DNA of 64,000 bases from Ruminococcus sp. (GCA_029060305.1 JAIDUG010000055.1:1-64000); one strand, 5' to 3'; shown: positions 43,445 through 53,538, numbered from the stretch's first letter. The notes: a model not told the origin generated them from the sequence alone. Numbers and translations: made by a program.

Positions 43445-44248
43445 TTGCTGAAAGATATTACAATAGGACAGTTTTTTCCGGCGGACAGCGTTATTCATCG
43501 GCTTGACCCACGTTTCAAAATAGTAATGACACTTCTTTTTATCATAATGCTTTTTACGGGACAGTCGGTTGTAAGCCTTGTTTTCGGAATAGCGTATACA
43601 TTAACAGCAATACTGCTTTCAAAAATAAAGCTGAAAATGTTTGCGAAAAGCATAAAACCTCTTATGCCGTTTCTTCTTGTGACGGCGTTATTGAATATAC
43701 TTTTCGTAAGCGGTGGAACGGTTTATTTCCATTGGAAATTCCTGAAAATCACTTCCGAGGGTATCAACGTAAGTGTGGTGATGATAATAAGAATTATAGT
43801 GTTGATTGCCGGAAGTTCACTGCTGACGTACACAACGTCGCCGATTACTCTGACGGATGCTGTTGAACGTCTGTTATCGCCTTTGAAGAAGTTTAAATTT
43901 CCGGTGCATGAGCTTGCAATGATGATGTCGATAGCACTGAGGTTTATTCCCACTCTTATTGAAGAAACAGATAAGATAATTTCCGCACAGAAAGCAAGAG
44001 GTGCGGAGATTGACACAGGAAGTATTAAGGACAGGGCGAAAAATCTTGTATCAATACTTGTACCGTTATTTATATCAGCATTCAGGAGAGCGGACGAGCT
44101 TGCAACGGCTATGGAATGTCGTTGTTACTGCGGAGGAGAGGGGCGGACAAGGTTGCGACAGCTGAAATCCGCTCCGAGAGATTATATAGCACTTGCGGTT
44201 ACAATAGGTTTCTTTGCGTGTGTTATTGTTATAAATATAATTTACTGA
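43445..44248 (+). CDS. ecfT: ECF transporter transmembrane protein EcfT
   Basis: 267 residues with about five or six membrane segments (e.g. 30-65, 73-95, 103-125, 245-265) and the cytoplasmic coupling helices with SAQKARGAEID (first Ala-Arg-Gly motif) and TAMECRCYCGGEGRT (second, here Cys-Arg-Cys). These helices contact the ATPases. It starts at a TTG three bases after ecfA2. It anchors the module and exchanges S components, which are encoded elsewhere. Confidence 0.92.
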   Translation: MLKDITIGQFFPADSVIHRLDPRFKIVMTLLFIIMLFTGQSVVSLVFGIAYTLTAILLSKIKLKMFAKSIKPLMPFLLVTALLNILFVSGGTVYFHWKFLKITSEGINVSVVMIIRIIVLIAGSSLLTYTTSPITLTDAVERLLSPLKKFKFPVHELAMMMSIALRFIPTLIEETDKIISAQKARGAEIDTGSIKDRAKNLVSILVPLFISAFRRADELATAMECRCYCGGEGRTRLRQLKSAPRDYIALAVTIGFFACVIVINIIY

Positions 44249-44260
44249 GGATAAAGGAAA

Positions 44261-47200
44261 ATGAAAGTTAACAGAGACATTACAAAAAAATTTTCAAATA
44301 TCAGAAACAACAGATTCCTGAGATTTTTATATGACAAGGGAATATTATGTTTTCTGATTTCATTTATTATTCCTGCTGTAATAATGCTTTATGCGTTTGC
44401 ACAGAACGGAATACACCCTTTCGGAGACAGACAGATACTTGTTGTTGATTCGTGGCACCAGTACTATCCGTTTTTCCGTGTGGAAAGGGAAAAATTATTG
44501 AACGGCGGTTCATTTCTGTACTCATGGCAGAACGGTATGGGTACAAATTTTCTTTCGCTTATATCGTACTATGCAATGAGCCCTTTAAACTGGCTGTCTG
44601 TATTTTTTGACGAAGAAAATGTCAGAGATGCTTTTATGTATATACTTGTTGCGAAAATAGGTTTCAGCGGAGCATTTTTCAGTTGTTTTCTGAGGTATAC
44701 TTACAGACAGAAGAATTTTTCAGTATGTATGTTTTCGACAATGTTTGCATTGTGCAGTTACGTGCTTGGTTATTACTGGAATACAATGTGGTTTGATACG
44801 ATAGCACTGTTTCCGCTTGTAATGACCGGAGTAGTTGCTATATGCCGTGAAAGGAAATGGAAACTCTTTACATTTTCTTTGGCACTGTCGCTGATTACAA
44901 GTTATTATATAGGATATTTTACCTGTATATTCTGTATATTTATGTTTATGTCGGCAGGAATCATTGAACCTAAAGGCATTAAAGACTTTTTCATAAAATT
45001 GTTTATAATGGTGCGTTCTTCTATACTGGGAATAGCATTATCGGCATTTATAACACTTCCCGCATATTTCGGACTGCAACTCACATACAGTGCTGAGAAT
45101 AAATTCCCGAAAGATACGACTTTCTACGAAAAATGGACAGACCTTTTTGCAAATCTTCTTTCATTCAGTCAGCCTGTAAAGATTGAGGGTCTGCCTAATT
45201 TTGCTTGTGGAATGTTTGCAGTATTTCTTTTCGGAGTGTTTGTATTTTCAAACGGAATAAAAATCCGTGAAAAGATTTCGGGAGTGTTAATGCTTGCGGT
45301 AATCGTCGTAAGCTGTAATATGAACAAACTCAATTATATATGGCACGGATTCCACTTCACCAACCAGATACCATACAGATTTGCATTTATATTCTGTTTT
45401 GTGCTTGTGGCAATGGCTTTCCGTGCATATGACGTTATGATGAAAAAAGGTATAACAATATATCAGTTTGTACTTACGCTTATAGCACCTGCTGTTGTTT
45501 TTTGGCTGAATTACAGAAAAAGTCCGAAAGAATTTCCGTTTACTCAGACAAACAGAACAGTGTTGATTGTAGCCATTGCGGTAACACTTGTTGTAACAGT
45601 ATTATCAGCGATTATTAAAAACAGAAAATATAACATTGTATTTCTGCCGATATTTGCAGTAGCATGGGGAACGTTCTTCATGTTCTATATTGATTCCGAC
45701 GACTTTATAAAATTTGAAAATCTTCTTGACAAGGAAAAAACCAATCCGATAACAGCTTCCGTTATAGTGACAGCAATGTTTTTTGCAGTATTCGCACTTG
45801 TTAAGATTCTGAATATAAAAAATCATGCTTTAAGAAATACGGTTGCAGGAGTAACATTGTCGTGTGTACTGGGATTTGAACTTGTTGCAAATGCCGGAAT
45901 AGGTGTACAGACGGTCGGTACATCAGGATATACTTCATATCCGGACAGAAATAAAGAAGTACAGACATTGTTTTCGGATATACGTGAGAATGATAACGGA
46001 CTTTTTTACAGGACGGAAATGACAGGCACATATACTCTGAATGATAGTTCACTGTATGGATATTACGGACTTTCGCAGTTTTCGTCATCGGCAAATGTTT
46101 CAGTCACAAGACTTATGAGGAGAATCGGACTTTACGCTTCTGAAGCCGGAAACCGTTATTATTACCGTACTTCCACACCTGTAGTAAATTCACTTTTCGG
46201 AATAAATTACATTATGTCAAAAAAAGGCGTTTTGAAAAGTGAGGTAATGTCGCTTGAAATGCAGGACAGTAAAACAGGCGTTTATCTTTACAGGAATAAA
46301 TATCCTTTGTCACTGGGATTTATGATGAATGATGATATTCTTGAGCTTGAGGACAAGAATGCTGTAAATCCTTTTGAATATCAGAATAATATAATGAAAC
46401 TTGCTACAGGCAGTGAGGAGGCTTGTTTCACGGCTCAGCCGGTTGCACTTGTTGAATATAAGAATATGAAAGTGCAGAAAAACGGTTATGGTAATTATAG
46501 TTTTTCAAAGGAAAATGAAAATCTTTCCGCAAGTGCAATATACAGTTTTGCCGGTGTGGAAAACGGTTATTTATACGGTTACGCTAATAACGGTGCTTGT
46601 GATAAACTTTCCGTAAAAGCTGACGGAACGATTGTTGAAAGTGAAGTTTCTGTTGAAGATTATCCGGTAGCATTTCCTATGGGTGACGTTCCTGTAAACA
46701 GTACAGCAGATATTGAGATTTTCGCAAAAAGCGACAGCAAATCGGGAAGCTATAATCTTATGATTTATGCACTCAGAAAAGACGCTTTTGAAAAAGCCTA
46801 TAATAAACTTGCTGACGAACAACTTGAAATAACGTCTTTCAGCGATACGGAAATAAAGGGCGATATAGACGTTATTGAGGACGGTATATTATATCTGTCA
46901 ATGCCTTATGAAAAAGGCTGGACAGTAAAGGTTGACGGAGAAAACGTCAAAACTATGAAAGTACTTCACGCAATGCTGGGTGCGGAAGTACCGGCAGGAC
47001 ATCATACTATTGAAATTTCGTATATGCCGGAAGGTCTTGTCATGGGAGTTATCATTTCCGGAACAGCTCTTTTACTTTGCGGAGTAGTGGCATTTATTGA
47101 CGTTAAACGTCGCAAAAAGAAGAAAGACAGTGAAGTTACTGATATTCCGGAAGTTGAAACAGAGGAAGTAAAAGAAAATCATGAAGAATCCGGAAATAAT

Positions 47201-47284
47201 GAGCAGGAGGCGGAAAATGAGGAATCTGAAAATAATGACGGCTTACAGGGGGACGAATTATCACGGCTTTCAGATACAGAGTAA
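44261..47284 (+). CDS. YfhO-family polytopic membrane protein
   Basis: 1007 residues. The N-terminal half holds about 12-14 membrane segments with the family start (GDRQILVVDSWHQYYPFFRVE, GTNFLSLISYYAMSPLNWLS), and the C-terminal half is a large extracellular domain ending in a last membrane segment (about 929-949) and an acidic cytoplasmic tail. YfhO proteins are GT-C-like and add sugars to teichoic acids or other surface glycans. It is inserted between ecfT and truA, which are usually adjacent. Its 3' end overlaps the truA start by 68 bp. Confidence 0.83.
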   Translation: MKVNRDITKKFSNIRNNRFLRFLYDKGILCFLISFIIPAVIMLYAFAQNGIHPFGDRQILVVDSWHQYYPFFRVEREKLLNGGSFLYSWQNGMGTNFLSLISYYAMSPLNWLSVFFDEENVRDAFMYILVAKIGFSGAFFSCFLRYTYRQKNFSVCMFSTMFALCSYVLGYYWNTMWFDTIALFPLVMTGVVAICRERKWKLFTFSLALSLITSYYIGYFTCIFCIFMFMSAGIIEPKGIKDFFIKLFIMVRSSILGIALSAFITLPAYFGLQLTYSAENKFPKDTTFYEKWTDLFANLLSFSQPVKIEGLPNFACGMFAVFLFGVFVFSNGIKIREKISGVLMLAVIVVSCNMNKLNYIWHGFHFTNQIPYRFAFIFCFVLVAMAFRAYDVMMKKGITIYQFVLTLIAPAVVFWLNYRKSPKEFPFTQTNRTVLIVAIAVTLVVTVLSAIIKNRKYNIVFLPIFAVAWGTFFMFYIDSDDFIKFENLLDKEKTNPITASVIVTAMFFAVFALVKILNIKNHALRNTVAGVTLSCVLGFELVANAGIGVQTVGTSGYTSYPDRNKEVQTLFSDIRENDNGLFYRTEMTGTYTLNDSSLYGYYGLSQFSSSANVSVTRLMRRIGLYASEAGNRYYYRTSTPVVNSLFGINYIMSKKGVLKSEVMSLEMQDSKTGVYLYRNKYPLSLGFMMNDDILELEDKNAVNPFEYQNNIMKLATGSEEACFTAQPVALVEYKNMKVQKNGYGNYSFSKENENLSASAIYSFAGVENGYLYGYANNGACDKLSVKADGTIVESEVSVEDYPVAFPMGDVPVNSTADIEIFAKSDSKSGSYNLMIYALRKDAFEKAYNKLADEQLEITSFSDTEIKGDIDVIEDGILYLSMPYEKGWTVKVDGENVKTMKVLHAMLGAEVPAGHHTIEISYMPEGLVMGVIISGTALLLCGVVAFIDVKRRKKKKDSEVTDIPEVETEEVKENHEESGNNEQEAENEESENNDGLQGDELSRLSDTE

Positions 47285-47978
47285 CGCTATTACAGTACAG
47301 GAAGTTTTGCAGAAAAGTGTTTCCAAAGTACTCAACGAAAAGGTTTCAATAACAGGCTGTTCACGGACAGATACAGGAGTACACGCCAATCAGTACTGTT
47401 TCAACGTCCGCACGGAAAGTCAGATTAGTACAAGAGGTTTTGTAAGAGGTGTAAACGGTAAACTTCCTGACGATATATCTATTCTCAGCTGTGAGGAAGT
47501 GCCTTTGGATTTTCACGCAAGATTTGATTGTAAAGGAAAGGAATATATTTACAAGATACATTGCAGTGAATCTAAAAATCCTTTTACAACCGACCTTATG
47601 TTACATTACCGCAGGAAACTTGATTTTGATGCTATAAAAAAGGCTTCACATTACTTTGTCGGAACTCATGACTTTGCTTCTTTCTGTGCGGACTGTACAA
47701 ATGTTTCAACAACTGTACGCACTATTTATTCGCTTGACATAGAAAATTATGGTGATACTGTGATAATACTTGTAAAAGGCGACGGATTTCTGTATAATAT
47801 GATTAGGATTATTGTCGGTACTCTTATTGATGTAAGTGAGGGAAGAATTTCGCCTGATGATATTCCTGATATTCTGAACGCAAAAGACCGTCTGAGAGCA
47901 GGCAGAACCGCAATGGCACACGGTCTGTATCTCAACAGGGTTTTTTACGACGAAAAAGATTTATTGGTGTGTGAATAA
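47217..47978 (+). CDS. truA: tRNA pseudouridine38-40 synthase TruA
   Basis: 253 residues from the ATG at 47217, which follows AGGAGG; the longer ORF start precedes this site. The start MRNLKIMTAYRGTNYHGFQIQ and the catalytic Asp in GCSRTDTGVHANQY are diagnostic, as is GDGFLYNMIRIIVGTLIDV. It makes pseudouridine in the anticodon arm. The start lies inside the YfhO gene (68-base overlap, different frame). Part of the conserved ecfA1-ecfA2-ecfT-truA order. Confidence 0.94.
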   Translation: MRNLKIMTAYRGTNYHGFQIQSNAITVQEVLQKSVSKVLNEKVSITGCSRTDTGVHANQYCFNVRTESQISTRGFVRGVNGKLPDDISILSCEEVPLDFHARFDCKGKEYIYKIHCSESKNPFTTDLMLHYRRKLDFDAIKKASHYFVGTHDFASFCADCTNVSTTVRTIYSLDIENYGDTVIILVKGDGFLYNMIRIIVGTLIDVSEGRISPDDIPDILNAKDRLRAGRTAMAHGLYLNRVFYDEKDLLVCE

Positions 47979-48009
47979 AAGAATTTTTTACGGCAGGGAG
48001 TGATATATA

Positions 48010-49176
48010 GTGCCGTCTTATGATGAGAATGACATTGTTGAAGTGAAAAAACGTGAACAAAGAAAAAAAAAATTAAGCAGATTTATTATATTCGTGCTTG
48101 TTGTAGGAGTGGCTTTGGGACTGTATTTTACAAAGGATATGTGGCTGAAAAAAATGAGAGGTATCGGCAGGCAGTACAGCACTATAATAAATTCAGGTAC
48201 GCTTGCAGAGGGTAATTTCCCGATTGAGATAACCGGAGAATACAGTTATCAGCTGAAACAAACTCAGGACAAGCTCATACTACTGAGTGATATACATATT
48301 TTTTTCTATAATACAGACGGCACATTAATGAGAAGACGACAACACGCATATACTAATGCAGTGCTTCAGGCAGATAACGGCAAGGCGTTGATTTACGAAA
48401 ACGGCGGTGACGATTTATGTATTGAGGATGAGGAAGATATTATCTATGAAAAGAATTTTGAAAACAATATAATGTTTGCAAGGATAAGTCCGGAGGGATA
48501 TTCGGCAGTCGTCACGACTTCTAACAATTATGACTGTGAAGTATTCATATACGACAAAAAGGGAAATGTCATTTATGAACGTAAGTGTATGGAACGTGTA
48601 AACGATATAAGTTTCACAGGGCAGAGCAGTGGTTGTGTGATAAGCTATATAAAAGCCGAAAACGGTTCTCTTGTAACTTCTGTACAACAGATAAACTTTA
48701 CCGAAAGTGCAGAAATATGGACTTCTGCCGGACTGAATACTGCCGGACTTGATGTATACGGATATGACGACGGTGCTTTTGTAGTGGGATTTGACGCTTG
48801 CGGTTATATAAACGGTAACGGTCAGATAAGTTCTTACTATCGTTATGACGGTGATATTGCAGGCGGTGCAAGTATCGGTGGAAAATCCGCCGTTATTATA
48901 AACAACGATGACAGACGTAAATATGTTATGGTACTTTTCAGCGGAAATGATACTGAATCACTTGTTATTGATTTGGGACAGGAAGCTGTTGACGTGGCAG
49001 TATATGACGGGCTTGCTTATGTTATGTGCAAGGAAGAAATCCGTGCATATGATTTCAGCGGTGAAGTCCGTTCAAAAGCCGGTATATCAGATGTCTATTC
49101 AGGGTTTGTCAGAAGCAGTGACTACATTTTTCTGAAAGGTTATAACAGGATTGACAGAATTGACTATGAAAGCTGA
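48010..49176 (+). CDS. DUF5711-type membrane-anchored beta-propeller-like protein
   Basis: 388 residues: a short charged cytoplasmic start, one membrane segment (about 25-43), then a large outside domain with repeated beta-strand pattern (LLSDIHIFFYNTDGTLMR, VFIYDKKGNVIYERK, etc.), consistent with a propeller-like fold. It matches a Clostridia family of unknown role (DUF5711-like, by recollection). Start GTG after GGGAG. It forms a block with the CvpA-like gene and clpE downstream. Confidence 0.68.
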   Translation: MPSYDENDIVEVKKREQRKKKLSRFIIFVLVVGVALGLYFTKDMWLKKMRGIGRQYSTIINSGTLAEGNFPIEITGEYSYQLKQTQDKLILLSDIHIFFYNTDGTLMRRRQHAYTNAVLQADNGKALIYENGGDDLCIEDEEDIIYEKNFENNIMFARISPEGYSAVVTTSNNYDCEVFIYDKKGNVIYERKCMERVNDISFTGQSSGCVISYIKAENGSLVTSVQQINFTESAEIWTSAGLNTAGLDVYGYDDGAFVVGFDACGYINGNGQISSYYRYDGDIAGGASIGGKSAVIINNDDRRKYVMVLFSGNDTESLVIDLGQEAVDVAVYDGLAYVMCKEEIRAYDFSGEVRSKAGISDVYSGFVRSSDYIFLKGYNRIDRIDYES

Positions 49177-49233
49177 TATTTTAAGACGAAAGGGGGAAAG
49201 GTACATCGGTATAATCTGTATGTACATATCAGA

Positions 49234-50133
49234 ATGGAAACACAGTTCTGGTGGTTTTATGATGTAATGGCGGTTGCCGTTGTGGCTTTAAGCCTTTACA
49301 TCGGAGGCAGAAAAGGTATATTAAAATCAGCGGTTACTTTTGTAAGCTGTATATTGGGAATACTTTTAGCTGTACCAATGAGCAGTGCTGTTTCAGAAAG
49401 TATCTACAAAACGACAATTCGTGACAGCAATATAAGCAAACTTGACAAATCGCTGATAGACGTTGAAATATCTTCATATCTTGGTAACAGCCTTGAAAAT
49501 ATGGGATATAATGTAATTGTCAATACTGAAAAGATTGACGAAATTCTCAGTTCTGATAAGGACGTTGACGAACAGCTTTACAAGTACCTTAATAACATTA
49601 ACGGAAAAGTTGTTGACAACGAGGTGAATTTCCGTACTAACCTTAATGAATGTTATTCGGTGGTAATGAAAAAACTCATTTCTGAAGATATGAGTAAATA
49701 CGCTGTTGCAACAGCTTCACGAAAAATAAGGGACGGCGGAACGGATTTCGGAAATCTTCTGAAAATGATAAAAACCGGCGAACAACGTAAAGAAGTGGCG
49801 AAAATAATATCAGATGATTATGTGGCAGATGCTTACAGGAATGTTATAAGACTTCTTGTATGTCTGATAGTGTTTGTGGTAGTATTTATTATAGGACTTC
49901 TTACCGCAAAATCTCTTACAGGCGGTCAGCGTGAATCATATGAAAGTACCGGTTCACATATTGCCGGAGGTGTGTGCGGAATTTTTTCCGGAGCAGGAAT
50001 TTTATTCATGATTGCTGTGATATTACGGCTCTATTCAGTTATCGGAAATAATGAAATGTTATTTTTTAGCAACAAAGCTATTGACAAAACCTTTATTTTC
50101 AGGTATGCTTATAATATTGCTTCTAATCTATGA
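49234..50133 (+). CDS. CvpA-like membrane protein
   Basis: 299 residues: two N-terminal membrane segments (about 8-25, 32-54, with the CvpA-like YIGGRKGILKSAVTFVSCILGI), a soluble loop of about 150 residues, and two C-terminal segments (about 207-227 and 245-268). CvpA proteins were first linked to colicin V production, but in most bacteria act in envelope and division stress. The long loop is unusual for CvpA. A 57-bp gap follows the previous gene. Confidence 0.65.
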   Translation: METQFWWFYDVMAVAVVALSLYIGGRKGILKSAVTFVSCILGILLAVPMSSAVSESIYKTTIRDSNISKLDKSLIDVEISSYLGNSLENMGYNVIVNTEKIDEILSSDKDVDEQLYKYLNNINGKVVDNEVNFRTNLNECYSVVMKKLISEDMSKYAVATASRKIRDGGTDFGNLLKMIKTGEQRKEVAKIISDDYVADAYRNVIRLLVCLIVFVVVFIIGLLTAKSLTGGQRESYESTGSHIAGGVCGIFSGAGILFMIAVILRLYSVIGNNEMLFFSNKAIDKTFIFRYAYNIASNL

Positions 50134-50206
50134 AAAGTATATTACATTTTTCCGCAGGAATATTTCACGGAAATAACGAAAAAATAATAACAGGGGGAAA
50201 TGCCTG

Positions 50207-52549
50207 ATGATGATGTGCAGTAAATGTAAAAAAAGAATGGCAGTAATTTTTATTACTTCCGTACAGGGAAATGAAAAGAAAAATGAGGGACTTTGTCTTG
50301 CCTGTGCAAGAGAGCAGAGGATTCCGCAGGTATCGGAGTTTATGGACAAATTTGATATAACAGATGAGAAGATAGACCAGCTTTCTGACCAGATGATGAA
50401 TATGTTTGATAATGACAGCTTTGGAAACAGCTTTGAAATGGGCGGAGCAGGCACTATTCCTGAATTTCTTTCGGATATTTCAAAAGAAGATGGTATGCCG
50501 GACTTTCCTTCTCTTTTCGGTATGTCGTCTATGAAACCTGATTCTGAAGAACCTAAGAAATCTATAGACGGAAAACCTGACAGAAGAAGTATATTCGGCG
50601 GAAACAGACGTGAAAAGAAACCCAAAGAACTTAAATTTCTTGGAAACTACTGTACAAATCTTTCAAAAAAAGCTGCCGATGGTGAACTTGACAATATTAT
50701 AGGACGTGACAAGGAAATCGCACGTGTTATACAGATTATGTCGAGACGTACAAAAAACAATCCTTGTCTTATCGGTGAGCCAGGCGTCGGAAAAACCGCT
50801 ATTGCTGAGGGTATCGCACAGCGTATAAACGAGGGTGACGTGCCTTTTAATCTTGCTGACAAGAAAGTCTATCTGCTTGACCTTACCGCACTTGTTGCAG
50901 GAACACAGTTCAGAGGACAGTTTGAAAGCCGTGTGAAAGGTCTTATTGACGAGGTAAAGCGTGAGGGCAATGTAATTCTGTTTATTGACGAGGTTCACAA
51001 CCTTGTGGGAGCAGGTGATTCCGAGGGTTCAATGAATGCCGCAAATATTCTTAAACCGGCACTTTCGAGAGGTGAAATTCAAGTAATCGGTGCTACTACT
51101 TTCAGCGAGTATAGAAAGTATATTGAAAAAGATGCAGCACTTGAAAGACGTTTCCAGCCGGTGACGGTTGCAGAGCCGACAATTGAGGAAACTGTAGATG
51201 TACTTCTCGGAATTAAAAAATATTACGAAAATTATCACAGAGTACACATTTCTGACTATCTTGTAAGAGCTTGTGCAGTATTGTCAGAAAGATATATTAC
51301 AGACCGTTTTCTGCCGGATAAAGCTATCGACCTGCTTGATGAGGGATGTGCAAGGGCTTGCATACGTTCAAAGGAGATAGCGGAGTATGATAAACTCAGA
51401 AAACAGATTTCCGTATTAGAGGGTATGGAAAAGAGCATTTCCGAACAGACAGAGCCGGATTATCAGGCACTTGCGGAAGTAAAGGGAAAACTCATTCACG
51501 CACGTGAAGAGGAAAAAGTCCTGAAAGAAAAAGCGGAAAGTGTACAGGTTACAGAGGAAGATATTACAAAGGTTGTTGAACTCTGGACGGGTATTCCTGC
51601 AAGCAAGATTGCTGAAACAGAATTTCTTAAAATAGCACGTCTTGAGGGTGCATTGAAGAAACGTGTTCTCGGACAGGACGAGGCAGTTGAAACACTTGCA
51701 AAAGCAATCAAGCGTACAAGAGTACATCTCAACAAACGCCGTCGTCCTGCATCATTTATCTTTGTAGGACCTACAGGAGTGGGAAAAACTGAACTTGTAA
51801 AGGCACTTGCTGAAGAAATGTTTGATTCAACAGAACCGCTTATCCGACTTGATATGACGGAATATATGGAAAAACATTCTGTTGCACGAATGATAGGTTC
51901 GCCTCCCGGATACGTGGGTTACGATGAAGCAGGACAGCTTACTGAAAAAGTCCGTCGTCGTCCGTATTCTGTAATACTTTTTGACGAAATAGAAAAGGCA
52001 CACCCTGATGTAATGAATATTCTTATGCAGATTCTCGACGAGGGCAAGGTTGACGACGCTCACGGCAGAACGATAAATTTTGAAAATACAATAATCTGTA
52101 TGACTTCCAATGCCGGTTCTACTGACAAGACGGTCGGAGTAGGATTCAACAGAACTGAAAACGAGATTTCACGTGATAAAGCTATGAAAGGTTTGCGAGA
52201 GTTCCTCAGACCTGAATTTATCAGTCGTATTGACGAAGTTGTTGTATTCAGACAGCTTGACAAGAAAGATTTCGCAAGTATCGCCTCACTTATGCTTGAC
52301 GAGATGGTTGCACCTCTTTCAGAAAAAAATCTCAGCATAAGTTATGACAGCAAGGCACTTTCGCTTATTGCAGAAAAATCCTATGGAAAGCCTTACGGTG
52401 CAAGAGATATAAGACGTGTTATACGTCAGGACATCGAGGACAAAATAGCTGAAATAATTATAGAAAAAATTTCCGAAATAAGTGGTATTGATATTTCTGC
52501 TGACGGTGAAAATCTGACTGTTACTGCAAAGGAAAAAAAGGAGCAGTAA
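50207..52549 (+). CDS. clpE: AAA+ protease ATPase ClpE
   Basis: 780 residues. It starts with a zinc finger (C4, C7, C30, C33: CSKC...CLAC) and lacks the Clp_N repeat domain of ClpC, which is the ClpE layout. Two AAA+ domains follow: Walker A GEPGVGKTAIAEG with LFIDEVHN, and GPTGVGKTELVKA with LFDEIEKAHPDVM. A coiled-coil middle region separates them. It unfolds substrates for ClpP, which is not in the window. No CtsR (GGTCAAA tandem) or CIRCE site is visible upstream. The next gene starts three bases after its stop. Confidence 0.93.
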   Translation: MMMCSKCKKRMAVIFITSVQGNEKKNEGLCLACAREQRIPQVSEFMDKFDITDEKIDQLSDQMMNMFDNDSFGNSFEMGGAGTIPEFLSDISKEDGMPDFPSLFGMSSMKPDSEEPKKSIDGKPDRRSIFGGNRREKKPKELKFLGNYCTNLSKKAADGELDNIIGRDKEIARVIQIMSRRTKNNPCLIGEPGVGKTAIAEGIAQRINEGDVPFNLADKKVYLLDLTALVAGTQFRGQFESRVKGLIDEVKREGNVILFIDEVHNLVGAGDSEGSMNAANILKPALSRGEIQVIGATTFSEYRKYIEKDAALERRFQPVTVAEPTIEETVDVLLGIKKYYENYHRVHISDYLVRACAVLSERYITDRFLPDKAIDLLDEGCARACIRSKEIAEYDKLRKQISVLEGMEKSISEQTEPDYQALAEVKGKLIHAREEEKVLKEKAESVQVTEEDITKVVELWTGIPASKIAETEFLKIARLEGALKKRVLGQDEAVETLAKAIKRTRVHLNKRRRPASFIFVGPTGVGKTELVKALAEEMFDSTEPLIRLDMTEYMEKHSVARMIGSPPGYVGYDEAGQLTEKVRRRPYSVILFDEIEKAHPDVMNILMQILDEGKVDDAHGRTINFENTIICMTSNAGSTDKTVGVGFNRTENEISRDKAMKGLREFLRPEFISRIDEVVVFRQLDKKDFASIASLMLDEMVAPLSEKNLSISYDSKALSLIAEKSYGKPYGARDIRRVIRQDIEDKIAEIIIEKISEISGIDISADGENLTVTAKEKKEQ

Positions 52550-52552
52550 GGT

Positions 52553-53257
52553 ATGAAACTTAAATTAATTATTCTTACTGCTGTATTATGCCTTACTACC
52601 GTTTCGTGCAGTGAAAAGAAAGAAAATTCCTATTCAAGTAATGAAGTATCAGTCAATTCCTCAGTTGATTCCGTTGTAACCGATAATGACAATAATCATA
52701 ATATAGACCTGCCGGAAAGCAGGGCAGTTATGAAAGAAAAATATAAGGACGTTCCTGAAGTTTCTGAAGGTGCTGTAATAAGTGTAAGCAACACTACTGC
52801 AAAAGCCGGTGAAATTGCTGAAGTTACTGTTTCTTTGGAAGGTAAAGATGTTAAATGGAATATGTGTGGTATGCATTTGGCTTATCCGGAAGAACTTAAA
52901 TGTATTTATCCGGAAGATGAAGAAATTATGCTGGAATTTGAACAGGGTGAGGCAGTAAAACGTAATACTGGTCTTATTGTTATGGAGTGGAAAAAAGAAA
53001 ACAATCCTCCGGCAGAACTTGTAAATAAAAAGCTCGGTTCATTGTTTTTCACTGTAACGTTTAACAAAGACGACGGTAAGGACGGGGATATTCTGACTGT
53101 ATACTTCAAAGTGCCTGAAGATGCAAAATCAGGTACGGTATATCCTATAGATTTCTATTATATGGAAAGCGATATATTCAGAAATCTTGATAATGACCCG
53201 TCATTTGAAAAATATGCTTTTGAACATACTCAGGCAGGTTCAATAACTGTTGAGTAG
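52553..53257 (+). CDS. Lipoprotein with single cohesin-like domain
   Basis: 234 residues: a lipoprotein signal (LTTVSC, Cys19 lipidated), a Ser/Asn-rich linker (about 22-65), then a domain (about 73-234) with the cohesin pattern: ISVSNTTAKAGEIAEVTVSLEG at the start, MCGMHLAYPEEL in the middle, GSLFFTVTFN then a late strand DVFN-like DIF and the closing AGSITVE. This is the cohesin jelly-roll signature, read by eye. It could anchor dockerin proteins to the membrane. It is three bases after clpE, and shares that operon's terminator. Confidence 0.65.
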   Translation: MKLKLIILTAVLCLTTVSCSEKKENSYSSNEVSVNSSVDSVVTDNDNNHNIDLPESRAVMKEKYKDVPEVSEGAVISVSNTTAKAGEIAEVTVSLEGKDVKWNMCGMHLAYPEELKCIYPEDEEIMLEFEQGEAVKRNTGLIVMEWKKENNPPAELVNKKLGSLFFTVTFNKDDGKDGDILTVYFKVPEDAKSGTVYPIDFYYMESDIFRNLDNDPSFEKYAFEHTQAGSITVE

Positions 53258-53277
53258 GGAATTGTTTATAAAAATAA

Positions 53278-53308
53278 CAGGGGAACACAATGTTCCCCTG
53301 ATTTTTTT
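53278..53308. terminator. Bidirectional terminator
   Basis: CAGGGGAACA, loop CAA, TGTTCCCCTG followed by ATTTTTTT. It ends the clpE operon and, from the other side, the glutaredoxin-like gene. Confidence 0.85.
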
Positions 53309-53538
53309 TACTGAATATTTTGTAATGCTATGTCAACAGCGTTTTTGTCGAAACCTACAACGGTAGTATTGCCGATTACTGTTACAGGAAGTGAAGACTG
53401 TCCGGTAAGTGCCATAACACGACGTGAATTGAAAGGTTCACAGGCGTTGATTGTGCGGAAAGTCACGCCTTTTTCGTCAAGATAACGTCTCATGCGTCTG
53501 CACCATATGCAGTTTTCAGAAAAATATACTTCAACCAT
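53308..53538 (-). CDS. Glutaredoxin/NrdH-like thiol protein
   Basis: 76 residues from the ATG at 53538, eleven bases after AAAGGAG. It has the thioredoxin-fold start MVEVYFSENCIWCRRMRRYL (redox pair CIWC) and the cis-Pro in QSSLPVTVIGN. Likely a small electron donor such as glutaredoxin or NrdH; the nrd genes are not in the window. It lies about 75 bp after spoIID on the same strand and shares the terminator with the clpE operon. Confidence 0.8.
   Translation of the reverse strand: MVEVYFSENCIWCRRMRRYLDEKGVTFRTINACEPFNSRRVMALTGQSSLPVTVIGNTTVVGFDKNAVDIALQNIQ

Noticed and set aside
50134-50206. CtsR or HrcA heat-shock site before clpE
   Set aside because: No tandem GGTCAAA heptads and no CIRCE inverted repeat can be seen in the short gap.
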